DNA from: an uncultured Clostridia bacterium
Lineage (GTDB): Bacteria; Bacillota; Clostridia; TANB77; CAG-508
Direction of reading: 5' to 3'
DNA: 33,381 bases
Assembly: GCA_944390335.1 (NCBI GenBank)
Contig: CALXQA010000004.1
Coordinates: forward strand, 1-33,381
Shown here: positions 8,113 through 16,420 of the stretch, one piece after another
How the letters are laid out: every line of letters starts with the position of its first letter
How positions within the stretch are numbered: position 1 is the first letter of the stretch
The notes under the pieces: generated by a model
Seen by the model: only the letters and a program-made list of their open reading frames with translations
What the model was told of the DNA's origin: nothing
The model's database searches: none
Made by a program: the position numbers and the translations under genes

Positions 8113-9687
8113 TTATATTTTTATCTTAAAAGTTTTTGGTGCTAATTTATATGCTAAAAACAATGATAAAATACAATATATAATGCTAAAGCATACTGTA
8201 AATAGCCCAAAATACATTGTTGGAAGCTGAAGTTTTAAAGTAAAGTAACATACAATATATGTAATAAAGTTTACTATCTGATATCTACTATCTTTAATTT
8301 CACTGTTATAGTTATATGGTTGCAATAAATAGTAGATTACTAAGTAATGTACAGAGAAAAATATACTCATTGCAATTATTGAAACTATTAATACTATATA
8401 GTTAAGTATATTATCTGTTCCTCCTGTAGCAAATAAGATTAAAGCTAGTCCTGTTCCTATTACAAAAGCTGGTATCAAATTTATAATAATTAGACTTTTA
8501 AGTCTTTCCTTAAATAGCCCTAGTATTGCTTTTGGAGATCTATAAAAAGAATATGTAAGCATACTATGGTCACAATTCATAAACATTGCCTGAGTTATTA
8601 TTTGTCCTCTATTAATTATGTACATTACAAATACAAAATATGGTAAGAAATTTAGCATTATTTTATTAATAGGTTGTTTTATTTGTTCATTTACTATAGA
8701 TATTATTATAGTAGCTAAAACTGCAAACAAGCAAAATGCTGTTATTTTCTTTACAGGTGACATAAGTATACTTTTATGCCTTTTTATAAATAAGTCATTA
8801 AAATATGCATATCCACTTTTATTGCTTATGGTCTTTTCTGAAATTTCAATTTTCTTTTGCATATTATCTTTTACTATTTCATTTGCATTATTTACTACAT
8901 TTATTTGTGAAAAATCCAATAATTTCTTATATATTTCTCTATATTTATCAAATTTAAATATATATCTTATACTATAAATTCCAAGTATTATAAATAAAAT
9001 TGATATAGGAATAAATAGATTGCTAGTAATTACAATCCCAATGTATGGCATTGCATATGAAGTAGCTAACAAAATTGCTACATAAATCCATATATTTTTT
9101 ATTGGTTTATTTTCATTTACAATTATTCCTTTTTTCTTATATAAATGTAAGAAAAATGCTGCAAAGACTAATTTTATACTTGCAATGAACAATGTTATTA
9201 ATATACTATATATTATATTTATTTTCAAAAATATTGAAATTATACAAAGTACTGGTAAAAATCCTATTACCACTTTTAAAATACTATAAATATAGTTAGA
9301 GATTACATATTCTTTAGCATCTAATTTCATTACAAATATTCCATAATATTTATCTATTGAAGGATTAAACATATATGTATTGAGCATCCCGCCTATTATG
9401 CTTAAAAAGAATATTATATGTATAAATGTATCTACTTCATTTGTCTTATACATACTTAAAGCTGAATATATCATAAGGAATATATAAAGTATTTTTCCTA
9501 TAAACATACCAAATAACTCTAATATACCAGCTATAATATATGCAAAAATCTTTACTCCACTGCTTTTATATAAAGTTTTGCTAGGTAGTCTTTTTCCTAT
9601 TATAGGGAGTTTAGTTAATGAATATATTATACTATTAACTAAATACATTATTTTTAGCTTAAAAGAGAATATAAATGTTTTAATCAT
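8113..9687 (-). CDS. ABC exporter permease, large multi-spanning type
   Basis: The 524-aa protein is almost entirely hydrophobic, with about ten to twelve membrane helices in two blocks: residues about 45-240, then a cytoplasmic charged stretch (about 245-300), then about 310-515. This matches the single-gene permeases that pair with one ATPase and form exporters of unknown substrate in Firmicutes. The start overlaps the ATPase gene by 8 nt and has a GAGGAGG site, so the two are translationally coupled. It lacks the large extracellular domain of BceB, so it is not a partner expected for the BceRS-like system at 1891-3581. Confidence 0.8.
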   Translation of the reverse strand: MIKTFIFSFKLKIMYLVNSIIYSLTKLPIIGKRLPSKTLYKSSGVKIFAYIIAGILELFGMFIGKILYIFLMIYSALSMYKTNEVDTFIHIIFFLSIIGGMLNTYMFNPSIDKYYGIFVMKLDAKEYVISNYIYSILKVVIGFLPVLCIISIFLKINIIYSILITLFIASIKLVFAAFFLHLYKKKGIIVNENKPIKNIWIYVAILLATSYAMPYIGIVITSNLFIPISILFIILGIYSIRYIFKFDKYREIYKKLLDFSQINVVNNANEIVKDNMQKKIEISEKTISNKSGYAYFNDLFIKRHKSILMSPVKKITAFCLFAVLATIIISIVNEQIKQPINKIMLNFLPYFVFVMYIINRGQIITQAMFMNCDHSMLTYSFYRSPKAILGLFKERLKSLIIINLIPAFVIGTGLALILFATGGTDNILNYIVLIVSIIAMSIFFSVHYLVIYYLLQPYNYNSEIKDSRYQIVNFITYIVCYFTLKLQLPTMYFGLFTVCFSIIYCILSLFLAYKLAPKTFKIKI

Positions 9688-10393
9688 GATATTCCTCCTC
9701 TTTTAAAGCTTCTATAATTTTTTTCTTAACCTCTTCACTATTCAAATTATTTTTATCTACTCTTTCTAATATTCCATGACTTAATATGACTATATCATCA
9801 CATAAACTTACTGCTAAATCCATTATATGTGTAGAAAATATTATTATATGATTTTCTTTTATACCTTTTAGCATTTCTTTCATTTCTTCTGCAACCACTA
9901 CATCAAGTGATGTTAACGGTTCATCTAATAATAGTATATTAGGGTTTGAAATAATATTTATAAGCATTTGCATTTTATTTTTCATACCATGCGAATAGTC
10001 TTTTAATAACTTATCCCTATCTTGCTTTTCTATTTTCATAAAATCAAAATATTCATCGATTGTTTTTATATTTTCTATTTTATCTTTGTTAATATCTAAA
10101 AAGAATTTCAAAAATTCTCTTCCTGTCAAAAACTCTGGAACTGTTGGTACAGATATAACATACCCTATGTCTTTAATATCTAAGTCTCTTTTTTTACTAT
10201 CATCTGATATAATATAGAATTTACCATTATCAATATCTATGTCATTATTTAAGCAATTAAATAACGTAGTTTTACCTGCTCCATTTCTTCCTAAAAGTCC
10301 ATATATTTTTCCTTTTTCAAAAGTAAAATTAATTCCTTTTAAAACTTGCTTTTCTCCAAACTTTTTTTCTACATTTTCTATTACTAATTTCAT
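9680..10393 (-). CDS. ABC transporter ATP-binding protein
   Basis: I start at the ATG at 10393 (MKLVIENVEKKFG, 237 aa), which has GGAG about 7 nt upstream. An ATG at 10438 would add 15 residues and lies against the stop of the upstream gene. All nucleotide-binding motifs are present: Walker A GLLGRNGAGKTT, Q-loop region, a signature YSHGMKNKMQ that deviates from LSGGQ as in many ABC-2 exporters, Walker B ILLLDEP, D-loop TSLD and the switch histidine in STHIMD. It energises the permease encoded immediately downstream. It closely follows the flavin reductase gene. Confidence 0.92.
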   Translation of the reverse strand: MKLVIENVEKKFGEKQVLKGINFTFEKGKIYGLLGRNGAGKTTLFNCLNNDIDIDNGKFYIISDDSKKRDLDIKDIGYVISVPTVPEFLTGREFLKFFLDINKDKIENIKTIDEYFDFMKIEKQDRDKLLKDYSHGMKNKMQMLINIISNPNILLLDEPLTSLDVVVAEEMKEMLKGIKENHIIIFSTHIMDLAVSLCDDIVILSHGILERVDKNNLNSEEVKKKIIEALKEEEYHD

Positions 10394-10438
10394 TTTTTTC
10401 TCCATTTCTTCAAGTATACTTATTCTTTTTTTATTCAC

Positions 10439-10945
10439 CTATCCATTATATGATGATGCTTTTGGAGGTGTCTTCCCTTTTACTACTTTATGATAATATT
10501 CATATGTCATAACTTCTTCTTCGTTTAATACTTCTGCATTTGTTGCTTCTAATATAAATATAATATGTGTTGAGCAATCTATTTCATTTATTATATTACA
10601 CTCTATATAAGATACTGATTTTTCTGTTATAACTGGCACATTATTTTTCCCAAGTATATACTCTGTACCTTCTAGTTTATCAAAATCTTTACTACTTCTA
10701 AAACCAAATTTTCCAATTAAAAGCATGTCTGCATCTTTAGATAAAATTGATATATTAACTATTTTTGATTTTTGCATAGTCATAGCTGTATCATTTTCTT
10801 TATTTACGATAACTATTAATTTTGGTCTTTCTTCTGGAGTTGCCTGAGTTACTGTATTTACTATGCAACCTGCAAAATGATTTTCATATTTAGTTGATAT
10901 AATATACATTCCATTTGATAAATTATATAATGATTTAATATTCAT
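10439..10945 (-). CDS. Flavin reductase-like protein (flavoredoxin type) without rubredoxin domain
   Basis: The 168-aa protein is a FMN-binding split-barrel of the flavin reductase-like family. It starts with the typical LYNLSNGMYIIST, followed by the flavin-contacting region GCIVNTVTQ. Members in Clostridia transfer electrons from NAD(P)H or rubredoxin to flavin acceptors. The end YYHKVVKGKTPPKASSYNG corresponds to the linker that, in high-molecular-weight rubredoxins, leads into a rubredoxin domain; here the chain stops after the linker. GAGG is about 11 nt from the ATG. It is probably read together with the ABC genes below it, without an obvious functional link. Confidence 0.85.
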   Translation of the reverse strand: MNIKSLYNLSNGMYIISTKYENHFAGCIVNTVTQATPEERPKLIVIVNKENDTAMTMQKSKIVNISILSKDADMLLIGKFGFRSSKDFDKLEGTEYILGKNNVPVITEKSVSYIECNIINEIDCSTHIIFILEATNAEVLNEEEVMTYEYYHKVVKGKTPPKASSYNG

Positions 10946-11271
10946 TTTTATTTTTTCCTCATATAATATGCTTAAATAGAAAATATAGTTAATTTAGTAT
11001 TTTAAAGCATATCCTTTCTTTCTTATTTTTTATAATATACCATATATTCATTATTTTCTCAATGCAATAAACTTGAATATTTTAATTTATATACATAATG
11101 ACTAATACATTTCTTATTAATATTTGTTATTAATATACCTTATTTTATAATTTTTAAAAATTATATCTATATACTTATTAAAATAAATTATATTATTTGA
11201 TTTACATTTCATATATAAAAGTGTAAAATATATTTATAAGAATTTTCTTAATTTTGAAAGGGGAGAAAGTT
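10946..11271. other. Divergent intergenic region, 326 bp
   Basis: This very AT-rich stretch separates the minus-strand flavin reductase gene from the plus-strand ORFan. Apart from the plus-strand promoter and ribosome binding site near its right end, I see no RNA gene, repeat or coding sequence in it. Confidence 0.5.
11201..11229 (+). promoter_or_regulatory. Promoter of the ORFan at 11272
   Basis: TTTACA (11201-11206) and TAAAAT (11224-11229) are 17 bp apart, placing the start of transcription near 11236. A GGGGAG ribosome binding site follows before the ATG. Confidence 0.6.
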
Positions 11272-11733
11272 ATGTGTAAATCCATTTCTGAATCAATGCG
11301 GAAATACTGGTTATTGAAGGAAAACATTAAACAGTTTTCTACTATTACCAATTATGCCATGAAGATTTTTTCTGACAAACTTCTTACCCATCAGGAAGTT
11401 GAAGAAGCCTATTTTAAAGGTTGGAAAGAATTAATTAGATGGCATCATTCTTCTACATTTGAACCAGAATTTTTCCTACCACTCCAAGATAGCATCTTTA
11501 TTCATCGCACATTTAATGATTATGAGCCTCTAGTTATTAATCAAGATGTTATTGCCAAAAGACTTGCACCGTCTAAGGAAAGTATTTTAGCTTATGCAGA
11601 AAAATTAAATAAGGCAATTGAGAGTCTAAAAGAAGAAATAAGCAATACTTATGATGAATTTTTCAAAGATAAACCTCAAATGCTTGTGCCTGATGTAAAA
11701 GAATCTGTTTTGTCATTTTTAGGAATTGATTAA
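11272..11733 (+). CDS. Unknown cytoplasmic helical protein, possibly transferred
   Basis: I do not recognise this 153-aa protein. I start at MCKSISESMRKYW because GGGGAG lies 7 nt upstream; an ATG 18 nt earlier has no such site. It has no signal peptide or membrane helix. It is mostly helical, with an aromatic-rich middle (FKGWKELIRWHH, about 55-66) and a long amphipathic helix near 105-135. It uses codons such as CGG, ACC, CTC and CAC that its neighbours avoid, and it has its own promoter and its own GC-richer terminator, consistent with acquisition as an independent unit. Confidence 0.7.
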   Translation: MCKSISESMRKYWLLKENIKQFSTITNYAMKIFSDKLLTHQEVEEAYFKGWKELIRWHHSSTFEPEFFLPLQDSIFIHRTFNDYEPLVINQDVIAKRLAPSKESILAYAEKLNKAIESLKEEISNTYDEFFKDKPQMLVPDVKESVLSFLGID

Positions 11734-11749
11734 CCAAAACTTTTTTCAA

Positions 11750-11793
11750 AAGGAATAGCCACCATTTTATTTTAATTGGTGGCTATTTCCTTG
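11750..11793 (+). terminator. Hairpin terminator of the ORFan
   Basis: A long stem is formed by GGAATAGCCACC (11752-11763) and GGTGGCTATTTCC (11778-11790), with a one-base bulge and continuing AT pairs at both ends. The T run after it is short (CCTTGTTAC), so termination may be weak. On the minus strand the hairpin is followed by TTTTGAAAAAAG. Confidence 0.55.
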
Positions 11794-11849
11794 TTACATT
11801 ATTTTAGTATAATTTATTTTTTTACAATATTATTACTATTTAATCTTAT

Positions 11850-12618
11850 TTAATTTAATTTTAAATATCCATTATTAGTATTAAGTTCAATACTAAGTAC
11901 TATTTCTTTGCTAAGCAATTTAAAACCTGCTTTTTCTGCAACCATTATTGATGGAATATTATTTTTATTTACCCAATATGTAGGAATAAGTCCTCTATTT
12001 AAGCATTCTTCTGAAATTTTTTGTACTACTTTAGTAGCTAAATTTCTATTTTGATACTCATTTTCTGTTTGAATTACAATATTTGCCATATTATTTATTA
12101 TATTTGATATGTAGCCTAATGAAACTATTTTATCATCTTTAATTATACCATAATTAATTCCGCAAAGGTGCTTTTATTTTAGTAAATTCATACCACTTTT
12201 TTTCTTTATATTTTAATTCATTACTCTTTTTTACAATATTAAAAAAATAATTCTTTTTACTTTCATTAATTAATTCTACACTACTACAATCTATACTATT
12301 TTTATTTGATAGTTTTATTAATCTATACATCTCTTTTATCTCAAAAGTTCTAAATTCTCTTTTGGCAAATTTATTTAAAAAATCCTTCAAACTATTTTTA
12401 TTTATTTTTTTAAGTTCAATTATTTCTTTTTTTAGTTTATTTGTAAATTCATTTGCACATGAAATTATAATATGATTATCAATTTTTGTTACAATTATTG
12501 GGTAATAAAATTTACCAGTATATATAATATTTCTATTAGAAGATGAAAACATGGCTAGTTTAATATCATTATTTATTTTTTTAATTCCTAAAAAATCTTT
12601 AAAAATTTTATTTTCCAT
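11850..12618 (-). pseudogene. GNAT acetyltransferase interrupted by one frameshift
   Basis: Two pieces in different frames make one protein. The N-terminal piece begins at the ATG at 12618 (GGAG upstream) and ends prematurely at 12154. In the +1 frame the homologous reading continues from about 12168 through LCGINYGIIKDDKIVSLGYI to a C-terminal GNAT core (TENEYQNRNLATKVVQK, then AEKAGFKLLSKEIVLSIE) ending at 11850. The joined protein resembles the GNAT_acetyltran family of Firmicutes, with a divergent N-terminal half and a CoA-binding C-terminal half. A single extra base, or loss of two, near 12168 explains everything. Either this is a recent pseudogene or a sequencing error restores an intact gene. 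Confidence 0.8.
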
Positions 12619-12693
12619 TTGATTTCTCCATATAATATAATAATTAATATATATTATTAAGAATAAATAATCAAGAGCCTATTATATAAGAAT

Positions 12694-12732
12694 CTAAAAA
12701 TTAAGAGTATAGAAAATTTTATCTATACTCTT
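12694..12732 (-). terminator. Intrinsic terminator of the recA-ytfJ run
   Basis: A perfect 11-bp stem, AAGAGTATAGA (12703-12713) with TCTATACTCTT (12722-12732), has an 8-nt loop. On the minus strand it is followed by AATTTTTAG. It lies about 50 nt after the ytfJ stop. Confidence 0.8.
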
Positions 12733-12781
12733 GATTTTAAAATCATTTAATTGTTTTTAGTTCATTTTAGTTTTATCTAAT

Positions 12782-13330
12782 TTACATATCAGTTTCATCA
12801 TATTCTACATCATAATTACTATCTTTTTTTATTTCTGTAGTAGTACCTGATGGTGTAGTTGTAACTTTTACATGGCTATTTCCACCATTTTTCATAGCTT
12901 CTTTTTCTAATTTACTTAATTTTATACCATTCATTGTTTTTCCAAGCATTTCACTTAATTTATCAGTTAAATCTGGTACTAAATCAAGTAACTTGTCAAT
13001 AGATGAAGAGTGTTCTACTGGAAGTAATTTTACACCACTTGCTTGTACTACAATAAATGCAATTGGAGATATACTAACACCTGCTCCAGAACCACCGCCA
13101 AATGGTAATCTTTCTTTTATACTTTCTCCTTCTTTTTTAGAATTATCAGAAGTTTTGCAATTAAATTCACTTCCTCCTGCTGCAAAGCCAAAGTTTACTT
13201 TTGATATTGGTATTATAACTACATTATTAGAAGTTTGTATAGGGTCTCCTACAATTGTATTTACATCTACCATTTCTTTTATACTGTTCATTGCAGTATT
13301 CATTAATCCTTCAATTGGATATTCACTCAT
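12782..13330 (-). CDS. ytfJ: Sporulation protein YtfJ / GerW
   Basis: This 182-aa protein of the GerW/YtfJ family is required in Bacillus for normal spore germination responses. The family core is plain: VVGDPI-like segment (IVGDPIQT), PISKVNFGFAAGGSEF, then a glycine-rich PFGGGSGAGVSISPIAFIVV and the VKLLPVEH segment. The C-terminal 50 residues are a polar Lys/Ser/Thr tail. A GGAGG site precedes the ATG, and the start overlaps the ytfI stop by 4 nt. The ytfI-ytfJ pair is conserved in spore formers. Confidence 0.92.
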   Translation of the reverse strand: MSEYPIEGLMNTAMNSIKEMVDVNTIVGDPIQTSNNVVIIPISKVNFGFAAGGSEFNCKTSDNSKKEGESIKERLPFGGGSGAGVSISPIAFIVVQASGVKLLPVEHSSSIDKLLDLVPDLTDKLSEMLGKTMNGIKLSKLEKEAMKNGGNSHVKVTTTPSGTTTEIKKDSNYDVEYDETDM

Positions 13331-13971
13331 TTTACCTTTTCCTCCTTCTTACATATTACATTAATAATATGTACTAATTTTATTGTTATTATGCAGCTAA
13401 ATTGTAAAAAAAATACATTTTTATTTATATAAATTGGTGTTATTCTATAATAGTAGTTTTGTAGTTTATTATGGTCTGATATATAAGGAAGTAATATTGA
13501 TATTATTATACTTATAACTGAACTTGCAATTGCTGTTAGTGCTGCATCATCTGTTCCTAGCTTTAAATTTAGAGAGCTTACTTTAAGGTATATTTGTGGC
13601 ATAATTTTTTTTATAATATTTTTTGCTTTTTCTTTATCTTTTTGTATATCTTTATTCTTTTTTATTTCATTTCTATATTGTTTTAATAAAAGTTCTTTTA
13701 TTTTCATATTGTCTATTTTTACTGAAATTATAGGTATTTTTTTCATAAATTTTATTTTTAGTTTTATATTACATTTTATATTGTCTAATACATCTAATTT
13801 CTTTTCATCGTTTTTTTCTTTTAATAATATTTCTAATATATTATATGCATTTTTTGAATTTTCAATTGTAATGTCTTTTACATCAATTTCTAGACTAGAT
13901 AATGTTAATATTATTAGCATACAGAATATTATAATAAAAATTAGCAAAAGAGCATATAAAAAAACTACCAT
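13327..13971 (-). CDS. ytfI: DUF2953 protein YtfI, sporulation-associated
   Basis: The 214-aa protein starts with a hydrophobic helix (about 3-27), has a charged central region of beta strands and lysine-rich helix (about 70-120), and a second hydrophobic segment around 138-162, followed by IYINKNVFFLQFSCIITIKLVHI, typical of DUF2953. It is always found next to ytfJ; its biochemical role is unknown. The start codon lies inside a 13-bp inverted repeat (13960-13999), with the GAGGAGG site in the loop, which may restrict its translation. It is translationally coupled to ytfJ by a 4-nt overlap. Confidence 0.85.
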   Translation of the reverse strand: MVVFLYALLLIFIIIFCMLIILTLSSLEIDVKDITIENSKNAYNILEILLKEKNDEKKLDVLDNIKCNIKLKIKFMKKIPIISVKIDNMKIKELLLKQYRNEIKKNKDIQKDKEKAKNIIKKIMPQIYLKVSSLNLKLGTDDAALTAIASSVISIIISILLPYISDHNKLQNYYYRITPIYINKNVFFLQFSCIITIKLVHIINVICKKEEKVK

Positions 13972-13999
13972 TAAGATTTCCTCCTCAATGGTAGTTTTT
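13960..13999 (-). promoter_or_regulatory. Hairpin enclosing the ytfI ribosome binding site and start codon
   Basis: AAAAACTACCATT (13960-13972) and AATGGTAGTTTTT (13987-13999) form a perfect 13-bp inverted repeat with a 14-nt loop. In the minus-strand RNA the Shine-Dalgarno GAGGAGG (13980-13986) is in the loop and the ATG (13969-13971) is in the 3' arm, which ends in a run of seven T. It could act as a terminator or attenuator after scpA or as a translation-blocking hairpin. Confidence 0.65.
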
Positions 14000-14034
14000 C
14001 CATTTATTTACTATTTATTCTTTTATTTAATATT

Positions 14035-14796
14035 TTAATTAATTTTTTTTATCTTTTTAACTACTCTAATCTCTCCAAATAGCTTATCTTGCTTTGTCTC
14101 TACTTTATTTCTTCTAGACATTTCTAGCAGTCCTGAAAATGCTGTTACTACTTCTTGTGGCTTACATTTATTAAGTGCGTATAGTTTATTAAATACAAAT
14201 GAGTTATTTTTTATTAATTCTCTAAACATACTTTTTACAGTATCTGCAACAGAATAGTTTTCTATAATTGCTATTTTTTCTATGTTCTTAGCATTTTTAT
14301 TTAGCTTATTTGCATTTTTTTCTATTATTTTTTCATATGCTTTTGCTATTTCTTCTTTATCCTTTTTTTCTTCTATTTTTGTCTGTTTTGGTACTTTTAT
14401 ATCTTCTTGTAATCTATATATTCTTTTATTATTTAATAAATACATTTCTTTAAATTTATTTGCTATTTCTTTATAACTTCTATATTCTATTATTCTTTGC
14501 AATAGTTCTTCTTCTGATAACATTTCTTCTTCTTGAACTTGCCTTGGTAACATTTTTTTTGATTTTAGATATAATAGGTTTGATGCCATTATTAAAAATT
14601 CACTTGTAACTTCTAAGTTCATTTCTTCCATTTGATTTATATAGTCTATATACTGGTCTGTTAACCTACTAAGGTTTACATCATAAATATCCATTTTATT
14701 TATGTCTATCAAATGGCATAATAAATCTAATGGTCCTTCAAAGTCGTTTATTTTTATGTTATATTTATTTATTTCTAATGTAAATACATTTTGCAT
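14035..14796 (-). CDS. scpA: Segregation and condensation protein A
   Basis: ScpA is the kleisin that bridges the SMC ATPase heads in the bacterial condensin complex, with ScpB as partner. The 253-aa length is normal. The N-terminal domain shows the signature FEGPLDLLCHLIDINKMDIYDV (about 19-40), followed by the helical SEFLIMASNLLYLKSKKMLPR (about 64-84). The middle is a charged linker, and the C-terminal winged helix (about 200-253) includes VVTAFSGLLEMSRRNKVETKQDKLFGEI. It begins 1 nt after recX ends. The usual partner scpB does not follow; ytfI does. Confidence 0.95.
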   Translation of the reverse strand: MQNVFTLEINKYNIKINDFEGPLDLLCHLIDINKMDIYDVNLSRLTDQYIDYINQMEEMNLEVTSEFLIMASNLLYLKSKKMLPRQVQEEEMLSEEELLQRIIEYRSYKEIANKFKEMYLLNNKRIYRLQEDIKVPKQTKIEEKKDKEEIAKAYEKIIEKNANKLNKNAKNIEKIAIIENYSVADTVKSMFRELIKNNSFVFNKLYALNKCKPQEVVTAFSGLLEMSRRNKVETKQDKLFGEIRVVKKIKKIN

Positions 14797-14797
14797 C

Positions 14798-15229
14798 TTA
14801 TACCTCTTTTATGCTTTCTTCTTTATATCCTTTTTTCATCAAATAATTTTTTATTTCTTGCTTTTCTAATCCTGATTTTTTTATTGCTATTTTTTTAGCT
14901 GACTTTTTTTCATATTCTAGTAATTCATCATAATTCTCACTTATATAATCATCTAATATATTACTTTTTATTCCTTTTGATAATAGCTTATATTTTATCT
15001 CTTTTATAGACATATTATTAAGTGCCATGAATTCATTTACTGCTCTTTTTATATAGTTAGAGTCATCAATATATCCTATTTCTTTTAGTTCTTCTATTAC
15101 ATCTTCTAATAAGCTTTCTTCTATTGTTTTACAAAATTTATTTTTTATTTCTTGCTCTGTTCTTTTTTTATAGCAAATATATTTAAGTACTTTTGTTTTT
15201 GCATTATCAAACTCTTCTACAGAATACAT
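14798..15229 (-). CDS. recX: Regulatory protein RecX
   Basis: RecX binds RecA filaments and limits their extension and activity. I start at the ATG at 15229 (143 aa), which has GAGGAA 8 nt upstream and begins 4 nt after the recA stop. An ATG at 15247 would overlap recA and lacks a spaced site. The protein is built of three-helix repeats: KVLKYICYKKRTEQEIKNKF, then YIDDSNYIKRAVNEFMALNNMSIKEIKYKLLSKGI, then KNYLMKKGYKEESIKEV, the typical RecX architecture. It is coupled to recA upstream and scpA downstream. Confidence 0.92.
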   Translation of the reverse strand: MYSVEEFDNAKTKVLKYICYKKRTEQEIKNKFCKTIEESLLEDVIEELKEIGYIDDSNYIKRAVNEFMALNNMSIKEIKYKLLSKGIKSNILDDYISENYDELLEYEKKSAKKIAIKKSGLEKQEIKNYLMKKGYKEESIKEV

Positions 15230-15233
15230 AATA

Positions 15234-16322
15234 TTATTCCTCATCATCTAAATCTTCTGGTTCTATTTCTTGTTCTTCATCTATAACTTCTTCACCAAGA
15301 CTTTTTTCAAATGCTTCATTAAAGTTATTTCTTATTTTTTGTTCTATTTCACTCATTATCTCTGGATTATCTTCAAGATATTTTTTAGCATTTTCTCTTC
15401 CTTGTCCTATTCTATTTCCATTATATCCAAACCATGAACCACTTTTCTCTACTAATCCTAAGTTTATTCCTAAATCTAATATGTTTCCAGATTTTGATAT
15501 TCCTTTTCCATATACAATATCAAACTCTGCTTCTCTAAATGGTGGTGCTACTTTATTTTTTACAACTTTTACTCTTACTCTATTACCTACTACATCACCA
15601 TCTTGCTTAATATTTTCTACTTTTCTTATATCCATTCTTACTGATGCATAAAACTTAAGTGCTCTTCCTCCTGGTGTTGTTTCAGGGTTTCCAAACATTA
15701 CTCCTACTTTTTCTCTTAATTGGTTTATAAATACTATTACACTATTTGATTTATTTATAACTCCTGCTAGTTTTCTTAATGCTTGTGACATAAGTCTTGC
15801 TTGAAGTCCTACATGTGCATCTCCCATATCTCCATCTATTTCTGCTTTTGGTACTAACGCTGCTACTGAGTCTACTACTATTATATCTATTGCTCCACTT
15901 CTAACTAATGCTTCTGCTATTTCTAATGCTTGTTCTCCTGTATCTGGCTGTGATACTATTAAATTATCTATATCTACACCTAAGTGTTTAGCATATACAG
16001 GGTCTAAGGCATGTTCTGCATCTATAAATGCTGCTTCTCCACCTTTTTTTTGTGCTTCTGCTATCATATGAAGTGCTAGAGTTGTTTTTCCAGAAGATTC
16101 TGGTCCATATACCTCTATTATTCTTCCTTTTGGAATTCCTCCAATTCCTAATGCTATATCTAAACTTAAAGCTCCTGTTGGTATTGCCTCTACATTCATT
16201 GCTTTAAATTCACCAAGCTTCATAACTGAGCCTTTTCCAAACTGCTTTTCTATTTGTCCTAATGCTGCTTCTAATGCTTTTTGTCTTTCTAAATTAGCTT
16301 TTTCTGTTTTTTCTGTATTCAT
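15234..16322 (-). CDS. recA: Recombinase RecA
   Basis: RecA forms the filament on single-stranded DNA that carries out strand exchange and triggers LexA self-cleavage. The 362-aa length is normal. The Walker A motif [10 protein letters not shown] is at about 65-74, followed by the MAW motif with DAEHALDP, Walker [11 protein letters not shown], loop L1 and the L2 region including [26 protein letters not shown]. The acidic C-terminal tail ([19 protein letters not shown]) is typical. AGGAGG precedes the ATG. It has its own promoter, with a LexA-like box just upstream, so it is probably SOS-regulated, and it leads the recA-recX-scpA-ytfI-ytfJ run. Confidence 0.98.
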   Translation of the reverse strand: MNTEKTEKANLERQKALEAALGQIEKQFGKGSVMKLGEFKAMNVEAIPTGALSLDIALGIGGIPKGRIIEVYGPESSGKTTLALHMIAEAQKKGGEAAFIDAEHALDPVYAKHLGVDIDNLIVSQPDTGEQALEIAEALVRSGAIDIIVVDSVAALVPKAEIDGDMGDAHVGLQARLMSQALRKLAGVINKSNSVIVFINQLREKVGVMFGNPETTPGGRALKFYASVRMDIRKVENIKQDGDVVGNRVRVKVVKNKVAPPFREAEFDIVYGKGISKSGNILDLGINLGLVEKSGSWFGYNGNRIGQGRENAKKYLEDNPEIMSEIEQKIRNNFNEAFEKSLGEEVIDEEQEIEPEDLDDEE

Positions 16323-16361
16323 AATTTCCTCCTAATTAAACATTTGTTTTGTATGTTTCTT

Positions 16362-16414
16362 ATTATATACTTATATTTTTTTCTTTGTCAATATTTTTTA
16401 CGAACATTTTTTCG
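16362..16414 (-). promoter_or_regulatory. recA promoter with LexA (Cheo-type) box
   Basis: On the minus strand TTGACA (16386-16391) and TATAAT (16362-16367) are 18 bp apart. Nine bases upstream of the -35, at 16401-16414, lies CGAAAAAATGTTCG, which matches 12 of 14 positions of the Gram-positive LexA operator CGAACATATGTTCG. This supports SOS control of recA; the LexA gene itself is not in the window. Confidence 0.7.
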
Positions 16415-16420
16415 ATTTTT

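Noticed and set aside
8618-8977. Plus-strand 119-aa frame in the ABC permease gene
   Set aside because: It is antisense to a strongly supported membrane protein gene and has no ribosome binding site.
1891-10393. Treating the kinase/regulator and the ABC pair as one Bce-type detoxification module
   Set aside because: They are separated by five unrelated genes, and the permease lacks the large outer domain of BceB.
11850-12089. The 79-aa reading frame as a separate gene
   Set aside because: Its ATG is internal to the acetyltransferase and has no ribosome binding site; homology continues upstream of it in the same frame.
12154-12618. The 154-aa reading frame as a separate small gene
   Set aside because: Its C-terminus ends abruptly and the homologous protein continues in the +1 frame to 11850, so it is half of a frameshifted acetyltransferase.
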